DNA of 64,000 nt from Sporosarcina sp. FSL K6-3457 (GTDB lineage Bacteria > Bacillota > Bacilli > Bacillales_A > Planococcaceae). The stretch covers positions 2,001,501-2,065,500 of the forward strand of contig NZ_JBBOWX010000001.1 of NCBI RefSeq assembly GCF_038007285.1. Direction: 5' to 3'. Both the position numbers and the translations under genes were made by a program. A model generated the notes under the pieces. That model saw nothing but the letters and a program-made list of their open reading frames with translations. It searched no databases and had not been told where the DNA came from. Every line of letters begins with the position of its first letter. Position 1 is the stretch's first letter. Of the stretch, positions 56,854 to 64,000 are shown one piece after another.

Positions 56854-58813
56854 TGTAGTCATGAAAAGCTTGAGGCATAATTTCCGCCAATATTTTATTT
56901 ATATGGCCTCCATGGTATTTAGCATCTTAATTTATTTTACATTTGTTTCTTTGCAATACAACGAACAAATTGCAAATGTTTCTAATCTAAACGATAAAAT
57001 GCAGCCATTGCTTCATGTAGCCTCCTTTATTTTATTGTTGTTTATGGTCATCTTTATTGGGTATTCCAATACTTTTTTTATTCAAAAGCGAAAGCGAGAG
57101 ATAGGGCTGTATGCTTTATTAGGTACGCCGAAGAAAAAAATAGCTGTCATGCTATGTTATGAAAATGCTTTACTAAGCGCTCTTGCACTTGTTCTTGGAA
57201 TTAGTCTTGGCCAATTATTTTCTACATTTTTCAGTATGATTTTAATTAAACTAATGGGCTATTCAATAGTGATTCAATTTACAATAAACGATGTGGCTAT
57301 TGTGCAAACAGTAGTGGTGTTTGCTATGATGACGTGCGTTACTTCGCTGCAAGGCTATGCAATCTTGTATCGCTTTCAATTAATTGACTTGTTCCAGGCT
57401 GAAAATAAAGTGCAAAGCAGTCGGAAACCATCTATTGTCACCGCGTTGCTTTCTTTCTGTTTTATAGGGATGAGCTATTGGATGCTGTTAACGGCCGTGG
57501 ATTCACCAAGTTGGCATGATCATTTTGGTCGTAATTTATTTCTGATGATTGTTCTTATGATTGTGGGAACCTATTTCTTTTTTCATTCACTTAGTGGTTT
57601 TTTTGTTCAAATCTTACAAAATAACAAATTGATTTATTATAAATGGCGTAATTTATTAACACTTACACAAATTATCAGTCGCTTAAAAAGTAATGCCATC
57701 ATGCTAACAATCATTTCTTTACTGAATGGAATGACACTCGTAGCATTTGGCTTTGCTTATACCGTTTACTATAATACTTTGCATACAATGGAAGAACATG
57801 TGCCATTTAGCTATCAGTATGACGTCATTTCAGAAGAACTGGATCATCAAATGACAGCACTTATTCGACATAATCAGGAATATCCGCTGTTATTTGACGA
57901 AATATTTGATTATATAATGGTGGATGGTCATGCGATTGCTTTGGAAAGAATTCCAGCTGGGTTTAACTATTATAATGAACAGTTTGCCGTGCTATCTGAG
58001 ACGGTCTATAATCGACTTTCGAATCAGTTAAGGGGGACTCCAATACCCAAATTGAATGAAAATGAAACGGCTATAGTGGGCAAGAATTTCATTGGTTCGC
58101 AAAAAAAAGACGAGAATGTTGGTCATTCACTAGCGCTCTTGTTATCCAATGAAGACGTTCTTCTAAGTATTGTACAAAACAACATTGAATCCATATTTAA
58201 TTATAGTGTCCAGCCGTCTGTGCTCATTGTCAACGATACAATCTATCGAAAGCTGCAAAGCGAGTATAGTCCTATCACTTCCCATGTATTTAAAGTGGGC
58301 AATGAAAAGCAGTCTGCTGCGTTAACAGAACAATTAAAAGTACTTTTTGAGACCAAGTTGCCAAGTAATCAAATAAATCTGATTGAGCTTGAGCCATCAG
58401 GCACTGTTTTCTATAGTTTTTCAGAGAGTTACCAGGAAGCTCAATCGATTTATGGAATGATTATTTTCACATTTGGATTTTTAGGGCTAGTTTTTCTTTC
58501 TGCCACGGGGAGTATCATTTATTTCAAAATGCTAACGGAGGCGGAGGGAGATCGACAACGGTATTTGACGTTGAGAAATGTTGGTATGAGTAGACGAAAA
58601 GTACAGCAGGTTATCGCAAGACAATACATGATTATGTTTCTTTTGCCACTTCTAGTGGGAATTTCACATTGCTTTATGATGTTGATGTCAATATCAAAAG
58701 TGATGGATTTGAATATGATAACACCTATTTTTATAAGTACAGCAGGCTATTCGGCTTTGTATGGCTGTTATTATAAGATGACAGTTATTTCTGGGAATAA
58801 ATTAGTGAATTAA
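56840..58813 (+). CDS. BceB-like peptide-antibiotic transporter permease
   Basis: 657 residues with ten predicted membrane segments in the BceB order: one plus three at the N terminus, a pair near the middle, a large extracellular domain of about 200 residues (about 315-520), and a final group. Seen: the FtsX-type KREIGLYALLGTPKKKIAVMLCYENAL coupling stretch. BceB-type proteins sense and remove peptide-lipid II complexes and signal flux to their cognate BceS kinase through the extracellular domain. The start overlaps the ATPase gene. The particular peptide cannot be predicted. Confidence 0.9.
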   Translation: MTLFNVVMKSLRHNFRQYFIYMASMVFSILIYFTFVSLQYNEQIANVSNLNDKMQPLLHVASFILLLFMVIFIGYSNTFFIQKRKREIGLYALLGTPKKKIAVMLCYENALLSALALVLGISLGQLFSTFFSMILIKLMGYSIVIQFTINDVAIVQTVVVFAMMTCVTSLQGYAILYRFQLIDLFQAENKVQSSRKPSIVTALLSFCFIGMSYWMLLTAVDSPSWHDHFGRNLFLMIVLMIVGTYFFFHSLSGFFVQILQNNKLIYYKWRNLLTLTQIISRLKSNAIMLTIISLLNGMTLVAFGFAYTVYYNTLHTMEEHVPFSYQYDVISEELDHQMTALIRHNQEYPLLFDEIFDYIMVDGHAIALERIPAGFNYYNEQFAVLSETVYNRLSNQLRGTPIPKLNENETAIVGKNFIGSQKKDENVGHSLALLLSNEDVLLSIVQNNIESIFNYSVQPSVLIVNDTIYRKLQSEYSPITSHVFKVGNEKQSAALTEQLKVLFETKLPSNQINLIELEPSGTVFYSFSESYQEAQSIYGMIIFTFGFLGLVFLSATGSIIYFKMLTEAEGDRQRYLTLRNVGMSRRKVQQVIARQYMIMFLLPLLVGISHCFMMLMSISKVMDLNMITPIFISTAGYSALYGCYYKMTVISGNKLVN

Positions 58814-58815
58814 TG

Positions 58816-58855
58816 AAAAGTGAGGCGGCATGAAATAGTGCTTGCCTCACTTTTT
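58816..58855. terminator. Bidirectional terminator between permease and kinase genes
   Basis: The stem AAAAGTGAGGC/GCCTCACTTTT with T5 on the plus strand and A4 on the other serves both convergent units. Confidence 0.88.
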
Positions 58856-58859
58856 GATT

Positions 58860-59882
58860 CTACAGGATAGAATAATAATCTAATCCTTTTGGGAAATGAA
58901 TAGTAAATGTAGTATAGTCATTTTCTTTTGAAGTGACAGAAAGCGTATGTCCAAGTTTATTGGCTAGTTTTTGTGCTAAATATAGGCCGATTCCTGTTGA
59001 TTTTTTATGAATTCTTCCGCTTGTCCCCGTGAAGCCTTTGTCGAAGATCCTCGATAGATCCGATGGAGAAATACCAATCCCGTTATCTGAAATAATTAAC
59101 CTAACTTCCTTCGAATCTTCTTCTGATAGTAGACGAATTGTTCCCCCATCTTCCGTATACTTTAATGAATTTGAAAGAATTTGGGAGAGAACATATTCAA
59201 ACCATTTTTTGTCTGTCAAAATGTCAGTTGACTCTACTTGAAAGTCTACCTTTATGTTCTTTTTAATAAACAGCTTAGCCTGTTGTTTAATAACTGACCG
59301 CACGATGTGGTCCAATGCTGTTTGAGAAATGAAATAATCATGGTTAAAATCATCAGTTCGAACAAAGTATAAGGCTTGTTCAACATAGTCATCAATTGTC
59401 GAAATTTCATCGTCTATGCTTATGAGATCTGGGCTTTTAGGGTTTGTTTCAACAATCAATTTGCTAATTGCGATGGGTGTTTTTATTTCATGAAACCAGG
59501 AAGTCATAAAATCCAACGTTTCTTTTTTCTCTTGTAAAATGGTTAGTATTTTTTCTTGGTGATTGTTATGAACCGATTGTAAGAATTGGCTATACAAATA
59601 TTGCTCATACGTTTTTGAAGGGTTTACATTTTCATGGATACGTTGACCATCTTTCCACTGTTGTTCTAAGTAAGAAAAAGACTTTTTGATATTGAAAAAT
59701 TCAATGGCCATATAGAAAGAGAAAATGGAAAAAGTGATGAGATGGATATATATAATATTTTGTAGGTGAATCGACATCGTTGGTTCTACATAGAGCATGA
59801 TGGTTATAAACGTCATGATGAATAGATACATTGCAATCGTCCGTCGCTGAAATCGTAAAAAATGGGTGAATGATATGTTCAT
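58860..59882 (-). CDS. BceS-like intramembrane-sensing histidine kinase
   Basis: 340 residues. Two membrane helices lie in the first 60 residues with only a few residues between them, so there is no real extracellular sensor, as in BceS-type kinases that rely on the transporter for sensing. The H-box is SWFHEIKTPIAI with His131, followed by N-box LSNSLKYTEDGG, G1 ISDNGIGIS and G2 STGIGLYLAQKLA. It overlaps the response regulator gene by four bases and is downstream of it on the same strand. Partner: the regulator encoded at 59879. Confidence 0.92.
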   Translation of the reverse strand: MNISFTHFLRFQRRTIAMYLFIMTFITIMLYVEPTMSIHLQNIIYIHLITFSIFSFYMAIEFFNIKKSFSYLEQQWKDGQRIHENVNPSKTYEQYLYSQFLQSVHNNHQEKILTILQEKKETLDFMTSWFHEIKTPIAISKLIVETNPKSPDLISIDDEISTIDDYVEQALYFVRTDDFNHDYFISQTALDHIVRSVIKQQAKLFIKKNIKVDFQVESTDILTDKKWFEYVLSQILSNSLKYTEDGGTIRLLSEEDSKEVRLIISDNGIGISPSDLSRIFDKGFTGTSGRIHKKSTGIGLYLAQKLANKLGHTLSVTSKENDYTTFTIHFPKGLDYYSIL

Positions 59883-60553
59883 ACAAGTATATACCCCTGT
59901 CCTTTTTTCGTTTGTATGTAATCCTCAATGCCATAATCACTCAATTTTCGCCGTAAGCGATTGATATTAACGGTTAATGTATTGTCATCAATGAAGTTTT
60001 CGTCTTCCCATAATGCGCGTATGATTTGATCACGCTGAACAATTTGATTTTTATGGGTAAAGAGTACACAGAGAATCTTCAATTCATTTCTTGTCAGTTC
60101 GATTTCTTTATCTTCAATATAAACCATCATTTTTTTAATATGTAGTGCGATGTCACGGTGTTGAATGATATCCATTTCGACCGTGTGATAGGTATATGAT
60201 CTCCTAAGGAGTGTATGTATTTTGGTCACAAGCATTTCCATAGAAAAAGGTTTCTGAATAAAGTCATCTCCGCCGATATTTAAAGCCATCATCATATCCA
60301 TTTCTGCTGTTCGTGAAGATAGGAAAAGGACAGGGACATTGGAATGTTTACGTATCCGTTCGCACCAATAAAATCCGTTAAAATAAGGGAGGTTAATATC
60401 CAAAATGACGAGATGGGGCTCGATTGTTAGAAATGCTTCTTCTACTTTTTGAAAGTCCTCGATGATGTGCGTCACATAGCCCCAGGTTTGTAAACGACTA
60501 GCAACAATTGCACTGATTTTCGTTTCGTCTTCAACAATTAAAATAGAGAACAT
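59879..60553 (-). CDS. BceR-like OmpR-family response regulator
   Basis: 224 residues. The receiver domain has the acidic pocket VEDE and phosphoacceptor Asp52 in VILDINLPYFNG, Ser/Thr in FLSSRTAE and Lys in IQKPFSMEML. The C-terminal winged helix includes ELTRNELKILCVLFTH and DDNTLTVNINRLRRKLSDYG. It probably binds the TGACA-N4-YGTAA boxes at 55956 and 60644 and activates both transporter operons. Its gene is transcribed away from the second transporter. Confidence 0.93.
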   Translation of the reverse strand: MFSILIVEDETKISAIVASRLQTWGYVTHIIEDFQKVEEAFLTIEPHLVILDINLPYFNGFYWCERIRKHSNVPVLFLSSRTAEMDMMMALNIGGDDFIQKPFSMEMLVTKIHTLLRRSYTYHTVEMDIIQHRDIALHIKKMMVYIEDKEIELTRNELKILCVLFTHKNQIVQRDQIIRALWEDENFIDDNTLTVNINRLRRKLSDYGIEDYIQTKKGQGYILV

Positions 60554-60643
60554 CTACTTCACTTCCTACTCTATAAAGGTGTAAATGATTGACTATCAGT
60601 CCAATTATAGCATACACCTATTTCAATCATTTGGAGTAGATTG

Positions 60644-60716
60644 TGACAGAAACGTAAGATAGGGGTGCTTTTTGTTCGTCCAATCTATGGATGGCTCTTT
60701 TTCTACGCAGTATGCT
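60644..60716 (+). promoter_or_regulatory. BceR-type box and promoter of the second ABC operon
   Basis: TGACA-N4-CGTAA at 60644-60657, then -35 TGGATG (60688-60693), 17 bp and -10 TATGCT (60711-60716). Hexamers and spacing are the same as at 55956-56029 and the box-to-promoter distance differs by one base. Confidence 0.72.
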
Positions 60717-60754
60717 TAAGCTAATGAAATGCTCTGCGAGTTGGAGGAGAAGAG

Positions 60755-61510
60755 ATGGGAATCATGCTGTCGGTTGAGAATGTTTCAAAAACGTATAAAA
60801 TAGCAGGCAATCCAGTACAGGCGCTGAAAGATATTTCTTTCACATTAAAAAGAGGGGAACTTATTGCGATTATGGGAACGAGTGGCTCAGGGAAGAGCAC
60901 GCTCCTACATGTATTAGCAGCTTTAGACGAACCGGATACTGGCAAGATTACGGTGAATGGTCAGTATTCAAAAAATATGTTTAAAGAACCGCGAGCGACA
61001 GATTATCGTCGTGATATGATTGGCTTCATTTTTCAGTCATATAATTTATTGAAAGATTTGACGATAGAAGAGAATATCGCACTTCCGCTGTTATTAAAAG
61101 AACAATCTCAAGCGACGATTACACGGAAGGTAGGAGAAATGCTGTACTTAATGGGCTTGGAGGATTGGAAGCATCATCGCCCGATTCAACTTTCTGGTGG
61201 ACAGCAACAACGAGTTGCGATTGGTCGTGCACTGATTACACAGCCTCCGCTTGTTCTGGCGGATGAATTGACCGGAAATTTAGATACAAACACCTCAAAG
61301 GATATTTTGCGTGTCTTGACGGGAATGAAAAACAAGTTTAACCAAAGTATGTTGATGGTGACGCATGATCCAATTGTGGCAACTTATGCAGACCGTGTGC
61401 TATTTTTTCATGATGGTGAAATTGTAAATGAATATAGTTGTTCGGGGATAGATGATATGGATGCTATTATGCATATCTTCCAACAGATTTTAACAGGACA
61501 ATCCATATGA
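60755..61510 (+). CDS. ABC transporter ATPase (MacB/BceA type)
   Basis: 251 residues. Walker [10 protein letters not shown] (41-49), Q-loop [11 protein letters not shown], signature LSGGQQQR, Walker [12 protein letters not shown], switch His in [11 protein letters not shown]. The Walker B tail reads DELT where nearly all relatives have DEPT; the catalytic Glu is kept, so it should work. TTGGAGGAGAAG precedes the ATG and the gene ends in an ATGA overlap with its permease. It belongs to the stimulon of the adjacent two-component system by promoter similarity. Confidence 0.9.
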   Translation: MGIMLSVENVSKTYKIAGNPVQALKDISFTLKRGELIAIMGTSGSGKSTLLHVLAALDEPDTGKITVNGQYSKNMFKEPRATDYRRDMIGFIFQSYNLLKDLTIEENIALPLLLKEQSQATITRKVGEMLYLMGLEDWKHHRPIQLSGGQQQRVAIGRALITQPPLVLADELTGNLDTNTSKDILRVLTGMKNKFNQSMLMVTHDPIVATYADRVLFFHDGEIVNEYSCSGIDDMDAIMHIFQQILTGQSI

Positions 61511-63987
61511 AATCATTAAATCGCATAGCTCTGCGTTTATTTCAGACACATCCATTTATTGTTTTCACTTCTGTTGCGAGTATTGCCATTGCTGTGTCAC
61601 TTGTCATTACATTGGCGGTTTTTTCGACGAATGCCAAACAAACACTACAAGAGGAAATGAAGGCGTTATACGGTGAATTTGATGTGGCTGTTGTTTATGA
61701 TGATAATCAACCAATTCAAAATGAACAGTTATTATATGAGTTGGCCGCAAATCATCCGGGGACAGATGCAATTACGGAAGTGTTGGTGACACAGGCTTTT
61801 GTTGAGAAACTTGTAGGTGAAGTCTATACGGTGGGCATTGAAAACGACCCACTCGCACAAAGTAGATATAAAACAACAGCAAAGTTGGAAGATAACTCGG
61901 TCATTATGACAGCAGCATTAGCAGAAGCATTACAAGTAACTGTTGGAGATCCAATCGTCATTGAAAATAGAACGTTTTCTATTATTGAGATCATTACGAA
62001 TGCAAAAGGGACAGCAATGGCACCAGATATTTTGATTTTCGTGCTAGATACGGCAAAATCATTCAAAAATCATGGAAACCATTTTAGTAAATTTGAAACG
62101 ACTGCCTTGATGATCAAAGCTAAAAAAGATGTAGATGTCTTGGCAATGGCGGTTGATTTGAAAGAGTTTCATGGGAATTTACGTGTCGATGTAATGGAAC
62201 AAGAGGAATTCGTGGAACAGAATATGAATTCATTAGCTTTATTTATAGTTGTCATGTCAGTGCTTGTTTTGCTTGTGACATCGTTGATGGTCTTATCGAA
62301 TTTTGAGTTATTCATGTATAAAAATAGAAATCAACTTGCGATTATGCGAGCAATGGGAGCGAAAACGAAGCAAATTGCTAAAATCGTCTGGGTGCAAAGT
62401 GCTCTGATTAATATACTAGGAACGACTTGTGGTTTGTTCCTTGCCATGTTAGCTCATCAGTTTGTCCAGCCTTTATTGGAAAGGTTACTTTCATTTGAAC
62501 ATAAGGTGGCGACATTTAATGTAGGAGTCGCCTTGATAGTTGTTGTAATGAGTGCAATTATCGTTCAACTTTTTCTAAGTATCCCTGTGTATAAATCAAC
62601 CAAAATGTTACCACTTATGATGATGCAAGCGAATGAAAAAATTGATTTTGGTCATCGAGCGGGTCATCGGAAAATAGGCAAGCTCTTACTGTTTGTGGCC
62701 ATTTGCATCTTATTGCTGGGGATGTACGGTGTGAATGAAGATGTACAGGCGTTGCCGATCTTACTAGGCGCGCTACTGTTGCTCGCTTCGCTTTTTACGC
62801 TATTTCCTGTCTACATTGTGCCGGTTATTAGATTCATACTCCCGTTCATAAAAAGGGTATGTGGGACAGAAGCGTATATAGCTGTACAAAATTTTATTCC
62901 ACAAGTTAGACAGAATACTTTTGTCATGCTGTCAATTAGTGTGTTAATGATGATTACGGTTGTTGGATCTGTTCTCATGACGACAATTCAGCACAATAAT
63001 GTGAAGTATATCGATAGCCAATTTTCTACGTCAATTGTAGTGAAAAGCCGAATCTATGAGTCGGAGATCGATGGTGTAAGATTGAGTGAGGAAATACGGG
63101 CGGCGCTTCCGGCTGTCGAGGTAAGTGCAGTGAGTCATCTTTATGGTACTGAATTGTTGTTTCGGGGGCAACCAATTGTCTATGATTATGTGTTGGCAAA
63201 TGTGAAAGGTTTGGAACGCATGGGTTTAGTGCCTACAATCAGGGAGTTTACAGAGCAAACGGTGATTATTTCACCACAGTTTGCGAAAGATCATCGTGTA
63301 GCGATTGGAGATACTTTTGACATAGGGATGTACTTGTTTGACAAGCAAAGAATGGACTATACGGCAACGATTGTCGTTGGGCAAATTGCCGACACAACTT
63401 TTCAGGCAGATGTTGTCTTTGATTGGCAAGTACAGGGGCTATATCCTGAATTTATTCCGTTTGATAGATTGTATGTCCAAGCGGAAAATGAAGAGACAAC
63501 GATTTCAGTGCTTGAACAGTATAAAAGTCAGTATCCTGCGTTGCAAATTCATACACATGCAAAGGCATCTGAAGAAGCGAAGGAAATGTTTGTGCAGCGT
63601 TGGTCTATTTTCATAGTGGTCTTACTAGCACTTGTGCTTGCGGTTATGGTAGGAGTAGGCAATACACTTATGAATACTCTCTATTCAAAACGCAAAGAGT
63701 TCGCAGTGTTACGAACGATTGGCGTTAGGCCTTGGGGGATTGTACAAATCATGGTTACACAAGTTGTATTGTATGTGCTCATTGGGTTGCTGTTTGGCGG
63801 AGTATGCGGCTTGCTGTTATCGTTTGTTATTTCATTGATTGATATGGGTGGTTATGCAGTGAATGGTTGGCTGATTTTGTCTGTAGGATTGTCAATGTTG
63901 GTTAGTAGTATCCTGATTGTTGTTCCGATGGGACGTAAGATAGGGCGGCAAAATATTAGTGTAGAAATGAAACAGGATAATAAGTGA
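61507..63987 (+). CDS. Large FtsX-type ABC permease
   Basis: 826 residues. One N-terminal membrane helix, an extracellular MacB-periplasmic-core-like domain (about 45-235), a three-helix FtsX block (about 245-375, with MRAMGAKTKQIAKIVW), another pair of helices (about 395-445), a second extracellular domain (about 490-690) and a final FtsX block (about 700-815, with FAVLRTIGVRPWGIVQIM). The two-FtsX layout is that of lipoprotein- or peptide-handling exporters rather than BceB. Its stop is 13 bases from the window edge. Role in envelope defence is inferred from the shared promoter. Confidence 0.88.
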   Translation: MKSLNRIALRLFQTHPFIVFTSVASIAIAVSLVITLAVFSTNAKQTLQEEMKALYGEFDVAVVYDDNQPIQNEQLLYELAANHPGTDAITEVLVTQAFVEKLVGEVYTVGIENDPLAQSRYKTTAKLEDNSVIMTAALAEALQVTVGDPIVIENRTFSIIEIITNAKGTAMAPDILIFVLDTAKSFKNHGNHFSKFETTALMIKAKKDVDVLAMAVDLKEFHGNLRVDVMEQEEFVEQNMNSLALFIVVMSVLVLLVTSLMVLSNFELFMYKNRNQLAIMRAMGAKTKQIAKIVWVQSALINILGTTCGLFLAMLAHQFVQPLLERLLSFEHKVATFNVGVALIVVVMSAIIVQLFLSIPVYKSTKMLPLMMMQANEKIDFGHRAGHRKIGKLLLFVAICILLLGMYGVNEDVQALPILLGALLLLASLFTLFPVYIVPVIRFILPFIKRVCGTEAYIAVQNFIPQVRQNTFVMLSISVLMMITVVGSVLMTTIQHNNVKYIDSQFSTSIVVKSRIYESEIDGVRLSEEIRAALPAVEVSAVSHLYGTELLFRGQPIVYDYVLANVKGLERMGLVPTIREFTEQTVIISPQFAKDHRVAIGDTFDIGMYLFDKQRMDYTATIVVGQIADTTFQADVVFDWQVQGLYPEFIPFDRLYVQAENEETTISVLEQYKSQYPALQIHTHAKASEEAKEMFVQRWSIFIVVLLALVLAVMVGVGNTLMNTLYSKRKEFAVLRTIGVRPWGIVQIMVTQVVLYVLIGLLFGGVCGLLLSFVISLIDMGGYAVNGWLILSVGLSMLVSSILIVVPMGRKIGRQNISVEMKQDNK

Positions 63988-64000
63988 GTTGTGAAAGTAG

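Overview
The window is one contiguous, AT-rich Gram-positive chromosome segment. Features pointing to Bacillales, and within it the Planococcaceae (Sporosarcina/Lysinibacillus-like), are strong AGGAGG ribosome-binding sites, many GTG/TTG starts, consensus sigma-A promoters, CcpA-type cre sites, an AraR-type GntR/LacI hybrid repressor, an MsmX-type shared ATPase and a Bce-type peptide-antibiotic module. The genus is inference. No tRNA, rRNA, CRISPR array or transposase was seen.

Region 1 (2-10994): the 3' part of pgi, then an operon for alpha-glucoside phosphorolysis. It holds two different GH65 phosphorylases, a solute-binding protein with two permeases, a LacI-type regulator and beta-phosphoglucomutase. 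Phosphorolysis gives glucose plus beta-glucose-1-P, which the mutase converts to glucose-6-P for Pgi. A consensus promoter, a cre site and two identical 21-bp operator repeats precede the operon.

Region 2 (11185-43774): a large arabinan/arabino-oligosaccharide utilisation locus. araDBA carries an AAC(3)-family acetyltransferase gene as its last member. Two membrane-tethered extracellular GH43 enzymes would cut polymer outside the cell. The inside of the cell has a GH43 arabinanase, two GH51 arabinofuranosidases, a GH127 beta-L-arabinofuranosidase, a second GH43 and a GH4 enzyme. AraR is encoded in the middle, and AraR boxes (42-43 bp apart in two promoters) sit in front of araD, the 970-aa binding-protein gene, araR and the GH51 operon. 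The most unusual part is 18006-30449: a 970-aa binding protein with added N-terminal modules, two permeases, a NHL/TPR/Yip1-like membrane protein, a DUF5696-like membrane-anchored protein, two more permeases and a second lipoprotein binding protein. It has no ATPase of its own and is my best candidate for an undescribed composite import or sensing machine.

Region 3 (43859-53777): a beta-glucoside island (AraC regulator, GH3, GPH symporter, decayed GH3, GH1) bracketed by two direct copies of a PucR/CdaR-type regulator gene. The right copy has a one-base frameshift in an A-run. The decayed GH3 gene contains a GC-richer 191-bp dispersed-type repeat.

Region 4 (53872-55857): an MsmX-type ATPase gene that probably energises all three sugar importers in the window, followed by an unrecognised winged-helix-like protein.

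Region 5 (55956-63987): a Bce-type antimicrobial-peptide resistance module. A BceAB-like transporter, a divergent histidine kinase/response regulator pair and a second ABC transporter with an 826-aa FtsX-type permease are present. Both transporter operons begin with nearly the same regulator box and promoter.
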